Both the position numbers and the translations under genes were made by a program. The notes under the pieces were generated by a model. The model made no database searches, was not told the origin of the DNA, and was given only the letters and a program-made list of their open reading frames with translations. A stretch of DNA of 64,000 nucleotides, taken from assembly GCA_025765595.1 (NCBI GenBank), contig JAIVFH010000001.1, positions 744,001 through 808,000 of the forward strand, written 5' to 3'. The stretch is from Obelidium mucronatum. Taxonomy: Eukaryota > Chytridiomycota > Chytridiomycetes > Chytridiales > Chytriomycetaceae. This document shows positions 22,598 through 34,118 of the stretch, piece after piece (position 1 is the first letter of the stretch; every line of letters begins with the position of its first letter).

Positions 22598-22711
22598 TAA
22601 TACGCGTTCAAGGGTTAGCTGTGTGGGATCGATATATTGGGAGATCCCACCAGTCAAGCCTTGGCAAGCCGTATGGTGTCCAATTTGGAACACTTTTCCC
22701 TTTTCCAAACC
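22597..22711 (+). repeat. Split direct repeat A2 of the retroelement
   Basis: 115 bp starting ATAATACGCGTTCAAGGG, a near-identical copy of 13481-13595 (A1), with one visible mismatch. The order B1-A2-B2 is diagnostic for split-direct-repeat elements that replicate through a circular intermediate. Confidence 0.8.
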
Positions 22712-22944
22712 ACGGAGCTCGTTTGAGCGACCCACCCTCATCCACCCTATTCCGCCGCCCTGCACTCAACGGCAACCCAAACTTCCTTTCTCGCGGCAAC
22801 CCACACGTTCCCGCACAACCAACAACAACCTCAAACCTTAAACAACCAACAAACTATCCTTTATTCAAAAAAAATTATTCAAAAAAAAAAAAAAAAAAAA
22901 ACCAAAAAAGAAATAAAGTTTGGGCTGCCGTTCAGTGCAGGCCG

Positions 22945-23016
22945 CCGACGCTCCCGCGGGGACTCCTTCCGGGAGCGTCGGTTCTCACATTACTGAACCT
23001 AGTGATTTTATTGGTA
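22945..23016 (+). repeat. Split direct repeat B2 with perfect 11-bp hairpin; right end of retroelement
   Basis: 22945-22955 (CCGACGCTCCC) pairs perfectly with 22971-22981, then the 44-bp B sequence ends at 23016 (TTATTGGTA). The 230 bp between A2 and B2 include a poly-A/T-rich tract near 22880. Host-like sequence follows. Confidence 0.75.
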
Positions 23017-23344
23017 GAATAAGCACAACAAGGGGTTGCAGCAGCAACAGTGGCAAGGGCAGCAGCCATAGTGGCAGCAAGTGCTGAAGAACAGGAAAGT
23101 GGGGCGATGAACATTTCAGGTATAGAACATCTACAGTTTTAGGCAGTTTTCCATATACATGTTTCGCAATAAAATATATGTGCACCACCATTCTAGCTTG
23201 AAATACTTGCGCTCATGCAAATTGTCAGCATGTATGCCAGCTCTAAAACGTAGTTTGTCTATTTTATCATCAAGTTATGCAGTAAAGAGTTGCGAGATTG
23301 GCTTGTGTGATTCCAAACAAAGAAAAAGAATTGTCAGCTGATTG
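23017..23344. other. Short intergenic stretch upstream of the symporter gene
   Basis: A CAG/GCA-rich segment (23035-23085), then AT-rich sequence likely holding the promoter of the gene at 23345. No separate gene is seen. Confidence 0.4.
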
Positions 23345-25185
23345 ATGGCCAGCACCGCGTTTCTCTCGCCGGCGGCAGCCGACAGCGGCCTCTCGCTGTG
23401 TCTCGCGGCGTACATGCTCTACGGCGCGGCGGCGCTGACGCACGCGCTGTGGCGGGCGGACGCGCGGCGTGGCACGGCGGACTTCCTGCTGACGGCGCGC
23501 CACAGCCAAAGCGCGGCGTGGGCGGCGGCGTCGTGGTTTGCGACGGGCGTCGGCGCGTGGACGCTGTTCGGCCCCGCCGCGCTGGTCGCGGACCCCGCCG
23601 CCGGCGCCGGGCTTGTCGGTCTGCTGACACACGCCGCCGCCAGCGGTGCGCCGCTCGTCATGGTCGCCCGCATCGGCGCTAAAGTGCGCGTCAACGTGCC
23701 GCAGGCGACCTCCGTGGCGTCGTACGCGCTGTGGCGCTTTGGCCGCCCCGTGCAGGTCTTTGTGCTTGCGCTGGTCGTGTTCTGTCTGGTGCTGGGCCTG
23801 CTGTCCGAGTATCTGGTCGTCGGCGTCGTGTTCAACGCCTTTCTGGGCTGCTCGCCGATCGTGCCCATCCTGGTCGTGGTCCGTCAAGTTTTTTTTTTTT
23901 TTTTTTTTGTTGGTGTCAAAAAAGTTCAAGCAACTCAAAAACCCATTTCAGGGAATAATAACCATGGCATACACCTTTGCTGGAGGGCTCTACGTATCCA
24001 TTCTGGTGTGTAGGTTCGGTTCAGTCCTGCTTGTTCAATTTGTTCTCCCCAGCTCATACCATTTCAGACAGATGCATACCAGACTTGTCTTGTCCTCTTG
24101 CTGGTCTTAATTTCCCTCATTTGGTTAATCCAATCATACAGTGGAACACAACTGCCACCTCTTCCGAGCTACCTTGGCGCGACAAGCACTGGATGGTCAA
24201 CACTTGCAACCATTGGTATTCCATTAACTTGTGGTAGTTTTTTCCAAGAAGCGCTATGGCAGCGATGCTGGAGTTCAGAAACTGAATACAGTTTGAAAAT
24301 GGGATCCCTTTATGGTGGCCTTTTGACGTCTTTTGTTGTTGCATTCTTGGGGTTTGGTGGGATGTTGGCTTATTGGTCAGGGAAAGCGTCGGATACGCTG
24401 AATTCGAATTCGAGTTATGCTTTTGTTTATGCTTTTGCGGATTCTTCTTCTGGGACTGTTCCTACGGCTATTGTTCTTATTATTCTTGTGTTTACTACTG
24501 TTATGGTTTGTAATTTCCGCTAGATTTCTATTGTATTCAGCGATACATTATTTTTTTTTCAATTCATTTATTAATGCTCTTAATTTTTTTCTTTTGATAG
24601 AACGAATCGGCGGTAGACTCGTTCCAAAACGCAATTACAGATTCCATAGCAACCCTCTGTATAGCCTGTGGATACAGACTCAAACCCGTGCATGTCCGCT
24701 GCCTGGTGCTCTTATTGAACATCCCCATCATGATTCTCGCCGTGATATTTGCAAGCTTTAACGTATCGATTCTAAATGCTTTCGGGCTCTCGAATATGGT
24801 TGTTACTATGACATTTGCTCCCATAGCTGCGGGACTGATACCATCATTGAACTCATACTTGACTGCACATTCAGCTATGGGTGCTTGCCTTGCCTCATTT
24901 CTGGTGACTATAGCTTATGGAGCTGCGGCGTACGGCTCATTGGGGGCGGGAATGAAGGCGCTTTTTTGGACGCCTAAATTTGACGCAGTTGGATTCCTGA
25001 TTGCCTTTTTATCGTCAATTGGGTTTATTCCAATATGTATAGGCGCTGAAATACTCTACAGGAAATATCGGAATCTTCATAGTATTCCTCCGTTCGTTCC
25101 CCCTGTTATTCCGTCATTGATTATTAATGACAGTCGTGTGGTGTTTGCAGCGCCACAACCTCGGCAGAGTAGAATCAAATCATAA
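23345..25185 (+). CDS. Sodium:solute symporter family transporter (DUR3-like)
   Basis: Proposed exons: 23345-23887, 23952-24005, 24068-24505 and 24601-25185 (539 aa). The start is the ATG at 23345. The 5' exon is very GC-rich compared with the rest. The donor of intron 1 (GTTTTT in a T run) is uncertain; the other two are GTGTGT and GTTTGT with clear CAG/TAG acceptors. The protein is mostly hydrophobic helices: SWFATGVGAWTLFGPAAL, ITMAYTFAGGLYVSIL (the SSS core signature region) and LKPVHVRCLVLLLNIP. This pattern fits SSS-family transporters, in fungi typified by the urea/polyamine transporter DUR3, at the plasma membrane. At 539 aa it is shorter than yeast DUR3, mostly at the C-terminus. The substrate is inferred from family only. 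Confidence 0.7.
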
Positions 25186-25308
25186 TAAAGGATGCATAAA
25201 GCTCTGATAATAGTTTTCTTTTTTATTGTTTTATTTTATTTTATTTTATTTATGCTCTTTTATTCATTACTCAATAATAAACTCTATCTAAAAAACCAAA
25301 GCAACTAA

Positions 25309-27610
25309 ATGACATCGAATGCAACATCATCGTGGATAGCACAAGCCGTCGCAAATAAGGTAAATCCGCATCTTATTGTCATGGATGGGTTCTTCATGTT
25401 CGCCGATTTAAATGCTTTGATGATACCCTTGGGGTCCTGAAGTACCACAACCCAGACGTTGTTCGAACACACGTGGAAGCAGCTCTTGCCTCATTTATCG
25501 GACTCCGTCCAAAGATGGATAATTTTATCCATGATTCGGGTGAATCTTTGATTTTGATGGCCTTGCATGGAACACTCCCAGTGTCGTTTCGTGGTGTTGT
25601 CTGTAAGTCCAATCATCTGTCAAATAATGGGAATTCTTAAATTAATCTATAATTTCTTCTTTGTTTTTTAAATCTTTTTTTTCCAGATAATATTCCTGTT
25701 GCTGTGTGGGTTCCGCTTACATACCCGCGCCATCCTCCGATTGCTTTCGTGACTCCAACAGCAAACATGCTTGTACGTGCTGGAAGACACGTTGATTTGG
25801 CTGGGCGGGTATATCATCCGATATTGGCGAATTGGCACAATATGCCATCTGCGGTATGTGTGATTACCAAAAGAAAGTCTTATTTTGGATACCAAACACC
25901 CATCCAAAAAAAAAATACAGGATGTCTCCCTGACAAACTTGCTATCCGCCCTTCAAACTGTATTCGCAGCGGAACCACCCGTATATGCTAAACCGGCGGT
26001 TCCAATACAACATCAATCACAACCACAACTTTCGGGATCTCGAACACCGCCTCCCATCCCTGTGAATCCACTTAGGCAAACTACGCAATCTCCACAACCT
26101 GGATATCAGCAGCAACAATATTCTCAAAGTCCTCCCGCGATTCCACAGAAACCGGGCGGTGCTGCTGCGTTGGGGCCTGCGATTCCACCAAAACCGAATA
26201 ACGCGACTTCATCGCCGAACGCTCGACCGCAAACAATGAGTCCACCTCCGATTCCGCCTAATCCCCTTCTTCTCCAACAACAACAGCAGCAACAACAACA
26301 ACAGCAGCAACAACTACAACAGCAGCAATCATATACCACTCAAAACATCCCAGCACCACCCCCAAAGACTCTATCACAGCCCGCTTATACTCCTACCCCG
26401 CCCGGTCAAAGTCAATATCGTGCATTGAGTGTTCCTCCGTATTCGAACCAATACCAGCAACCGGTACCAATAGTACCAAATGGCAGTGGCAGTGGTGTGC
26501 CTACATTTTTGGCAGCATCACCCACAACTTCTCCTGGTTTCCGGCAATATGCGCAATTTCCTTCTCAACAAGCGTCTTCGCAGACTCAGGATGCGTATCA
26601 GTTTAGCCAACCTCAACCACACCAACAACTGCAACAACAACAACCACAACAAATGTATTACCAATCCCCACAGCAATCATACGACCCATCTCTCCAACAG
26701 CAACAACATCAACAGATAAACCAACACCAATATCACCAAAACGCACCCACAGTCGATGCCTCCTTTACATCTCCACAACATGAACAACAACAACAGCAGC
26801 AGCAGCAGCCTCAAGTCCAATCCCCACAACATTTAATCACCCCCACAACTATATCTGCCGCATCCAGCCCCTCCAAACCAACACCTCAAGAATTACAAAA
26901 AAGGGAAAACGAACGACGTGGCCAGGAACTCCGACAAGTCCTTGCAGGACGGTTGATAGCAGCGTCTCAGGACTTGGAGGTGTCAAAGCTGCGAGATTTC
27001 GAACGGATTCGAGGACTTGGGGTGGCGGTGATGGAAGGAGAAGTGAGAGTGCGTGGGGTTTTGGGGAGGTTGGGGGAAGAGGAGGTGAATTTTTTTTTTC
27101 TTTTTGCGTCACCCCATGTTCATCTATTTAATTTTTTTTTTTTCGTTTTATTACAGAACAAAGTACGCAAAAACGTGGAAATTTTGGGATCCAAAGTATC
27201 AGACATGAAGGCTGTGATTGAAAAAGTCAAGAAGGAGCCGGAAGTTCAAGTGGATGAAATCCTGACGAGTGTTTCTGTTGTTGAGAATCAGTTGAGTAAT
27301 TGATTCATCATGGTTTTTTTTTTTTTTGTTTGGTGGCAGGAGTCATTCAACATTTATTTTTTAAAAATAGATTGTTGGATTTACTTGCTGAAGAGCACGC
27401 ATTAGATGATATGATATATCAGCTGACGAAAGCATTGAATGCAGAGAAGATTGAGTTGGCTGTATTTATGAAGGTTTGGCGGGCCCCTTGATAATAGAGT
27501 TTGTATGCTGATTCTTTTGGGTATTACAGCACACGCGCATGCTAGCTCGAGATTTGTTCCTAAAACGCGCTTTGATCAAGAAGATACAACTTTATATTCA
27601 GATGCAGTGA
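25309..27610 (+). CDS. VPS23: ESCRT-I subunit TSG101/VPS23
   Basis: Seven exons: 25309-25359, 25443-25602, 25687-25853, 25921-27084, 27157-27290, 27371-27473 and 27530-27610 (619 aa). The N-terminus is a UEV domain (catalytically dead E2 fold): LRPKMDNFIHDSGESLILMA, VPLTYPRHPPIAFV and VYHPILANW. A long Pro/Gln-rich linker with CAG/CAA repeats (many Q runs, PPIPxNP motifs) follows, then a coiled coil (ENERRGQELRQVL...) and the C-terminal steadiness box (LLDLLAEEHALDDMIYQLTKALN...). The protein sorts ubiquitinated membrane cargo into multivesicular bodies. The fifth intron uses a GTTGAG donor, also seen in an Hsp20 gene here. The linker is longer than in most homologues. Confidence 0.85.
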
Positions 27611-27975
27611 CGATTTTGATTTTTTTTTTAATTCTCCTGTAAATGCACCAAAAAATAAAGCACATAAATTATCAAAGTAAATATCTGCTTTTCTTCGGGG
27701 TTTTTTTGCGTTAATTAATTATACTCTCTTTTTATTGTCAGGCAGATATACACGACCTCCACACTTTTAATGAAAGGAGACACTTTGAGAAAGAAGGGAC
27801 AAAAAAAAAGGAAACACAGAAGCAAACCAAAATAATAAAAGCATGAAACTACAAAAAAAAAAATACTTGCTCCCCATCATTTCCAAACCGCTCACTCACT
27901 ACCTGGCCCCCCCCTCACAGCTTCTCTCTCTTCATGGCTTCAGACGCGTTTCAATTTTTCTCCCCTTCTTTTTTT
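27611..27975. other. Convergent 3' flanks of VPS23 and CK2 alpha
   Basis: 365 bp of AT-rich sequence with poly-A/T runs (A8 near 27800 and A10 near 27852) and AATAAA-like signals on the + strand (AATAAAG at 27655). It holds the 3' untranslated regions of both genes; no other feature is seen. Confidence 0.4.
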
Positions 27976-29121
27976 TCATCTACCCGAAACAGGTTTAAAA
28001 TAATCATGATCCATCGCCTCCAACGGCGTCAAACGTTCCTGATGATCATACTTCAACAACCGATCCAAAAAGTCAATCGCTTCTGGAGAAATATAACGCT
28101 CATTTTCCGTGTTGACGAACCGAGTCCACAGTTTACGCGGGTATCGACCAAGTACTTCGTCAAAGTGTGGGTCCAGTTCGATTCCGTACTTGTCAAGGTA
28201 TGCAAAGAGGTCGTCTGTTCCAAGGACTTTTGCGATTTTGACGAGTTGGTCGTAGTTGTCGTGGCCGTGGAAGAAGGGCTCTTTGCGGAAGATCTGGGTA
28301 TTATATTGTTTTTTTTTTTTTTTGAGGATTGATTTGAGAGAGTGACAAGAAGGAAAGATGAAAGTGATTAGAGGTCCATGTGGCCAAAAAAAAAAAAGTT
28401 TTTTTCGTACCATTGAAGCAAACATGCATCCCAGACTCCACATATCCAAAGAATAATCATACTCTTGGAAATCCACCAACAATTCAGGCCCTTTAAAGTA
28501 TCTCGAAGCCACCCGAACATTATACTCTGTGCCCGGATGGTAAAACTCAGCCAGCCCCCAATCAATCAGCCTCAACTGTCGCTTCTCATGGTCAATCATC
28601 ACATTATGCGGCTTCACGTCACGATGGATAATACCCCGTGAATGACAAAAATCCAAGGCCTTCAACAATTCACGAATGTAGAAACGCACATCCAGATCCG
28701 TTAATTTGGGGTAAAGCACTTTAAAATCCGTGTTGTTTACGCATTCAAAAATCAGAGCCGGAGTCTTGCTCATGGGGTCCCGCACAATGTCAAGCAGCTG
28801 GATGACATTTGTGCCGCCGCTCAGGTTTTGCAAGATTTTGATTTCACGCTTGATTTTCTTCTTTTTGACGGGTTTGAGCACTTTGATGACGCATTTTGAA
28901 TTGGATACAATGTTGATTCCGTCAAAGACTTCGCTGTATTTCCCACGTCCGATTTTGCGCATTATTTCGTAGTTTTCTTGGTTGCCCCAGACAATCTGGA
29001 GGTTGTCGTAGTCCCAGTAGTCTCGGCTTCGCTCGGCGTTGGCGTTGGCGTAAGTACGAGCGACGGAGCCTGAGGACCCGGCGGGGGCCTGGGGACCAGA
29101 GGGTGTGCTGGTGTTGGCCAT
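27976..29121 (-). CDS. CKA1: Casein kinase 2 catalytic (alpha) subunit
   Basis: Two exons, 29121-28411 and 28293-27976, give 342 aa after removal of a 117-nt intron (28410-28294, GTACGA...CAG). Diagnostic CK2 features are GRGKYSEVF (glycine loop), the basic cluster [12 protein letters not shown] in helix [22 protein letters not shown] (DWG in place of DFG) and [16 protein letters not shown]2 is a constitutively active Ser/Thr kinase for acidic sites and works as a tetramer with beta subunits. The Ala/Ser-rich first ~30 residues are variable. The intron has no stop codon and is a multiple of three, so a retained form would insert 39 residues after GCMFASM. Confidence 0.92.
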   Translation of the reverse strand: MANTSTPSGPQAPAGSSGSVARTYANANAERSRDYWDYDNLQIVWGNQENYEIMRKIGRGKYSEVFDGINIVSNSKCVIKVLKPVKKKKIKREIKILQNLSGGTNVIQLLDIVRDPMSKTPALIFECVNNTDFKVLYPKLTDLDVRFYIRELLKALDFCHSRGIIHRDVKPHNVMIDHEKRQLRLIDWGLAEFYHPGTEYNVRVASRYFKGPELLVDFQEYDYSLDMWSLGCMFASMVRKKLFFFWPHGPLITFIFPSCHSLKSILKKKKKQYNTQIFRKEPFFHGHDNYDQLVKIAKVLGTDDLFAYLDKYGIELDPHFDEVLGRYPRKLWTRFVNTENERYISPEAIDFLDRLLKYDHQERLTPLEAMDHDYFKPVSGR

Positions 29122-29219
29122 TTTGCGATTTTCCAGAGAGAAAATACAAAAAAAAGTTGTTTTGCTTTCGTTTATTTCATACTTTTTTACTTTCGGCAGC
29201 CGTCGCTTTATTTATCCCT

Positions 29220-31852
29220 TCACCACTGCATTTGTGTTCCGCTTACAAACCCTTCACATACATTTCTTACAAGGTGGTTGCTCCAGACAAGTTCTGCGTC
29301 TTCCATTGCAAACAACGCCAGCTGTTCAGCGGCATCCATATTCTTGACTTGTTCCGACATGCCGTCCGTGGTTTTTGAATTTGCTCCAGCCCATTGGTTA
29401 TCCATGGAGAGATCGTGACCCATTCCAGGACTCAATGGACTAATACCGTCACTTCCACCCACATCACTCACAACGACTGCATCTTCGTCTTCTCCAGTTT
29501 GCAGCATACTTGCAATGCCCCCAGCACCCCAATCATCGTCTCCAACAGTAGCAGCCACACTTCCACCTCCAGCACCCACCGAATCCCACTCACTTTCGGT
29601 GCCCCAGGAAGGTGCAGCCATCGCTTGCTGGGCAGGCGTCATTCCAAACCACCCATCGTTTCTAGTGGTAGCCCCAAACACTCGTTGCTTTTTACCAATA
29701 CCAGCAGCATTCGGACTCACAGAAACAAACCCACTGCTAGTACCGCTTCCGCCCCCGCCAACACTGCTTCCACTCCCAACACTCGCATTACCACCGCTTG
29801 TACTTTCTCTCCGATGCATGGCCCGATTTTCTCGTTTCCGAATCCTGCTGTCTCGCCACCTCAAAATATTTCTCTCCACAAGGCTTTCCACAAGACTCAT
29901 TCTCGCTAGAGACAGTTGGGCTACAGGCAGAACCCCGCCACGCATCATGATATCCAGAAACAGTTCTCGCAGCTCTTCTTCAGTGGATAGCTGAGGGGGT
30001 CTGTATGTATAGCTGTTTAGGTAATCGGCGGCTGTGATTGTTGTGCTGGTTCGTCCTGAGGCTGTCGAGATGCTAGTGCCTGTTGGTGATGTGATGGAGT
30101 TGTTGTTGTTTTGAGTGGAAATGGCGTTTAGTCGGCGGCTGATTCGGGAGGGGAGATGCTTCTGGAGACGTCTGAGGAAACTTCGTTCTCGTTTTGCAAT
30201 AAAGGCGTGAACAGTTGGACAATGTGTGTCTCGGAAGTAGAGATCTAATTCGAGGAGAGAGCCGTCGAATGTAGCGACAAATAGACTGGCTGTTTCTTCG
30301 GTGAATCGGCGAGAAGCATCTTTGATGCACGGGTTTACTTGATTCATTAGGTATGAAATAACAGTGTCGTCTTCCACAGATTCTACAGCATGTAGTTTGA
30401 TGGCCCAATCATAGCCTCGTACTGTTAAAGGATATATTTTTTTCAATTAGGTGATTGAAACTTCTGTAATGAACAAAAGTTTGCTCACGTCGCTTGATTG
30501 CTCCGACTGCACTCTTTTCGGAAGAACAAAATGTAACATCGAGAATTCCTTCCACTTGACATTTCAATAACCATTCAAATACTTCAGGAATGCCGTCGTA
30601 TCGATCAGTGAGTGCAATTCGCTCACGGAATAAAAGTTGGATATCGTCAATAACCAAGAGACATGGTCCCGCTTTGGAACGGGAGGCAATGAGACGAAGA
30701 GCTTGAGCAATGTGAGTAAACGGGCGCATATCAATGCTAGATGTGTTTCGATCTAATGGAGCTGATGTTCTGTATGTTGGAGATTGCAGTTGTCGTTGAA
30801 GGAGGGACATTGCGGGCCTTTGGCTGTATGAAGAATCCGGAATAAAATCAGATGAACTAGATTCATCGTACATTGAATTGTTTGTGTCTTTTGAAACAGG
30901 TTGGAGGTCGCCATGCTTATATCCAAGACACGACAGAAGTGAATTTACCCAAGCATCACGCTTCACTGTTATCAGTACTTTTTCCTCGCCTTCCACTTCC
31001 GTATCTGTTTCGGTGAACGCAACGGAATCAACGTCGTCTTCATCGTCTTCATCAAGAGAACTGGCGCCGTGCCTTTTCCGCAGCACATTGCTCAGTTGAA
31101 GATAAACAGCAGGTCGCGAGGACCCTTCGTCAGACATGTATTGGCGCAGTGCCGTGCCCTTTCCCAGGCCTGGAGGGCCCTCAATGAGGACAGGCCTTCC
31201 TGGTTGTTTTGCAGACTTGAGCTCATTCACAATGTGCGCGATTTGAGCATGAAACGGCGGCAATCCAGTAGACTCGCGAACGGCAATCGAGGAGCCCGAG
31301 CTGTAAATTTGGGCAATGGTTAGAGTTTTTTGCGATGTGACATGCCGATGAATCATCGTGAGCACCGCAAGGGCTGACAACGCACCCGACGGCCGGCTTT
31401 CCGCTCAGTCCGGCGATTGCATTCTTGAAGGCGGAGGTGGGCGGCTCTTCGGGCGCCACTTCGAGCAGACGGTCGACGATGCGGCGGATTGCGGCGGGGT
31501 CGAAGTCCAGGTCCGCGGGGCTGTCTTCGCGCAGCTGCAGCTGCAGCGACGGCGGCAGCGCGAGCCCCGGGTTGGCGGTCATCTGGCGCGCCATGTCCGG
31601 CGCGCTCGTGCCGGCGCCTGCATCGGCCGGCGCGCGCGGCGGCTTGTCGCGCGGCTTGTCCTTCGGCTTGAGCACCGCGTCGCACAGGTCGATGTCGATG
31701 TCAAGCCGCCGCGGCTTGGGCTCCCGCGCGCGGGCGGGCTGCGCAAGCCGCGCCGCTGCCACGCGCGCCGCAACAACGAGCGCGAGCAGCGACACGGCCG
31801 CCGCGAGGGCGAGTCGCGTGCGCGGATGTGTCGTGTCGAGCGACAGCTGCAT
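29220..31852 (-). CDS. Membrane-anchored AAA-type P-loop ATPase of unknown role
   Basis: Three exons: 31852-31386, 31300-30489 and 30421-29220 (826 aa), with introns of 85 and 67 nt. The first exon is strongly GC-rich and encodes an N-terminal hydrophobic segment (LALAAAVSLLALVVAARVAAA) that could be a membrane anchor or mitochondrial presequence. The ATPase core follows: GPPGLGKGTALRQY (Walker A) and GPCLLVIDDIQLLF (Walker B). A long acidic insert (DEDDEDDVD...) lies between them. After it come a winged-helix-like region (LSTEEELRELFLDIM) and a Gly/Ser-rich disordered tail. This resembles STAND or Orc/Cdc6-like ATPases more than proteolytic AAA proteins, but no specific family is certain. 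The start is the ATG at 31852. Confidence 0.6.
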
Positions 31853-32027
31853 TGCGTGGGTTTTCAAGAGAGTTTTAAGAAAGGTGTCGTAAGAAGAAAA
31901 AGAATGACGTTTTATTGAGAAATAAGAAAATCATTCATTCTTCTCTGTTTGGCTTCTACTGTTCTCGTGAATGATAGTTATTCTTAGCTACGTCGCTATT
32001 TTTTCGTGTTGTCAACAAAGGAGCAAA

Positions 32028-32047
32028 CGTGGGGGAAACCACGTCAG
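32028..32047. promoter_or_regulatory. Inverted ACGT-core sites upstream of Hsp20-1 (UPRE/CRE-like)
   Basis: ACGTGGG (32028-32034) and CCACGTCAG (32039-32047) face each other about 100 bp before the start codon. A TATA box (TATAAAAA, 32067-32074) follows. The reverse complement, CTGACGTGG, contains TGACGTGG, the consensus UPRE bound by XBP1/ATF6-type bZIP factors. The same core occurs upstream of the other Hsp20 genes. Confidence 0.5.
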
Positions 32048-32141
32048 TCAGTTTTTCCTTGAAAATTATAAAAAGAGGGGACTGGCACCACCAAGTATCT
32101 ATCATCGAACAAAAGACAAAAACACACAATCTTATAATATA

Positions 32142-32773
32142 ATGGGTCTCTTCACATTTGCCATCAAGCTTGGAATTGTAGCATATGCCATCGACTGGAT
32201 GCACAAGCAACACCACGGATTCAATCCTTCTGGTCGCAAATCCATTGAAGATTCTGTTTCTTATGCGGCAAAGTAAGTAACATCCCTTGTACACGCTCTT
32301 TAGCTTCGCTGGATCCTTTGGATTGACTTTTATTGCCCTCTTTTAGTGAAGCCATGATTGCTGCACAAGAAGCCACACCGCGTGTAAAACAATGGCTTCA
32401 TGAAGCTTGTGCACGCTCCGATTCATCTTCCTCGCATTGCAACAGATGGAGAAACAGATTCAACCGTTCTTCAGCTCCAGACTTCAATGCCTCCACTTTA
32501 TCGAACGGTCGAGTCTCCTTGGAAATTGATGTCCCCGGTTTAAAAAAGGAGGATGTAGTCTTGAGCGTCAACGAACATGAAAAGGTTGTTATTTTGAAAG
32601 GAACCACGGCAGGAAATGAAAGTGACGGAATCCGAGAACGATCTGTTGAAACCAGGATTTCTCTTCCAAAAACTGCCGATGTTTCTGATTTAAAAGCTAG
32701 TCTGGACAATGGTGTCTTGCGTGTAAATGTTGGAAAGAGGGAGTTTGAAGGGAGACGTATTGTCATTGAATGA
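32142..32773 (+). CDS. Small heat shock protein (Hsp20/alpha-crystallin), paralogue 1
   Basis: Two exons, 32142-32272 and 32347-32773 (185 aa), are joined by a 74-nt GTAAGT...TAG intron in phase 2. The N-terminus is hydrophobic (MGLFTFAIKLGIVAYAIDW) and may form a membrane helix, which is not typical for Hsp20. The alpha-crystallin domain runs from NGRVSLEIDVPGLKKEDV to the end with NGVLRVNV and the C-terminal I-x-I motif (IVIE). Such chaperones hold unfolding proteins as large oligomers. Paralogue 3 has an exon 1 of identical length (131 nt). Confidence 0.85.
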
Positions 32774-33276
32774 TATTGAGCAATGCGAATCAATCGCCTA
32801 TTTTTCTTCTTCTTTAAGAAATAAAAGTTTTGTCGCTGGTTGTTTATTTCGCGTACTGTTGAAAAGAAAAACTCTTTTTATTTTACTGACGTGTCAATCC
32901 AATCTGGACTCACCCAAGAAAAAGGCAGATCCCTTTTTTCTTTTTAAGCCTTTGAGAGGGAATATCTTGCTTTCAAGTCTCTTGTAAGATCGTAAGCGTG
33001 CTGCTTCAGAACTTGGCCCCAGTTCAGCCCCTTGAAAGTTCAAGTTTGTCGCATCGCTCGCTATTCACGTCATTTCCGAGAAGCACGATTTACACAAGAT
33101 ACGATATGATAGTTTGTAATAAATTCGTGCCACGAAGGTTGTGAATAACCAACTTTTTTGTATTTTGTCAAACACGTCAGCTTCTTCCCCCACGTCACCA
33201 TCAACAACCCAATATATAATCCGTACCGCCACCGATGAAACAACAACCTTAGAAAAGAAAAAGCAACAAGAATAAC
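32774..33276. other. Intergenic region between Hsp20 paralogues 1 and 2
   Basis: It contains the 3' end of paralogue 1 (AATAAAAG at 32820) and the promoter of paralogue 2, including the paired ACGT sites listed separately and TATATA at 33213-33218. No other gene is seen. Confidence 0.4.
33172..33199. promoter_or_regulatory. Two ACGTCA sites upstream of Hsp20-2
   Basis: ACACGTCAG (33172-33180) and CCCCCACGTCACC (33187-33199) lie about 80-100 bp before the start codon of paralogue 2. Both contain the ACGTCA core in the same orientation, again UPRE/CRE-like. Confidence 0.5.
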
Positions 33277-33801
33277 ATGCATTACTATCACTATTACCGT
33301 GCCTACAACCCGGCTTGCCGAAGCGGCGGAATCATCCGCTTCGCAATCAAAGTCGGTATCACAGCCTACGCTATAAACTACCTCCACAAGAGCTTCACTC
33401 ATCGACAAAGCCTGCATCCTCAAATCGCAAATGCACCGCAAGACACTGCATCCTTCCATCAACGACTGCACCAAGAATGGTCAAGAACATTTGGCCAACA
33501 ACAACAACATAATGTCCAAAACCTACCAAACGGCCGTTTCTCTCTCGAAATCGATCTTCCAGGGCTGAGAAAGGAGGATCTGGTGCTCAGTGTGAATGAG
33601 CACGAAAAAGTTGTTGTCATCAAGGGGAAAAGCGTTGGAGATGGCAGTGAAGGGAGACGAGAACGGAATGTGGAGGAAACAAGAATTGAGTTACCAAAAG
33701 TTTCGGATGTGAGCGATTTGAAGGCGACGTTTGTGGATGGTGTTTTGAGAGTCAATACTGGAAAACAGGAGTTTGAAGGGAAACGTATTCAAGTTGATTG
33801 A
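33277..33801 (+). CDS. Small heat shock protein (Hsp20), paralogue 2, intronless
   Basis: A single exon of 174 aa. The hydrophobic N-terminal signature is shifted inwards (IIRFAIKVGITAYAINYLHK, residues about 19-38) behind a Tyr/His-rich start. The alpha-crystallin domain (FSLEIDLPGLRKEDL...) ends in RIQVD, a degenerate I-x-V motif. Lack of the phase-2 intron seen in the other four paralogues suggests intron loss, perhaps through retroposition or gene conversion (inference). Confidence 0.85.
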   Translation: MHYYHYYRAYNPACRSGGIIRFAIKVGITAYAINYLHKSFTHRQSLHPQIANAPQDTASFHQRLHQEWSRTFGQQQQHNVQNLPNGRFSLEIDLPGLRKEDLVLSVNEHEKVVVIKGKSVGDGSEGRRERNVEETRIELPKVSDVSDLKATFVDGVLRVNTGKQEFEGKRIQVD

Positions 33802-34118
33802 AGTAGTACAACGTTTAACGAAATAATCTTAATTAAAAAGCTATCTATATTATTATTTTGTGATTTTCCTTGTGATTTTCTATAAGAAGTAAAGCTGAAA
33901 GAGCCCAAAAATACCCACGATGAGTTCAATATAACTTTCAGCAGTAACTGCGAGTCAGATTTACCATTTTTTTTTCTTCGTTTGCCTGGTAATCCAACCA
34001 CGTCGGTTTCAAAAAAGAACTCCCACGATTTTTATTCCGAACCTATAAAATCAGAAGCTTCCTCCCACAGCACCGGCAATAACCAAAAAACAAACAAACA
34101 AAGAATCAGAATTAAATA
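33802..34118. other. Intergenic region between Hsp20 paralogues 2 and 3
   Basis: AT-rich. It holds CCACGTCGG (33998-34006) and TATAAAA (34044-34050) upstream of paralogue 3. No other gene is seen. Confidence 0.4.
33998..34006. promoter_or_regulatory. CCACGTCGG site upstream of Hsp20-3
   Basis: One ACGT-core site about 115 bp before the start codon, differing by one base from the CCACGTCAG of paralogue 1. Confidence 0.4.

Noticed and set aside
26124..26339. Cys-run peptide (C16 or so) on the minus strand
   Set aside because: Simply the complement of the CAG/CAA repeat coding for glutamine in VPS23.
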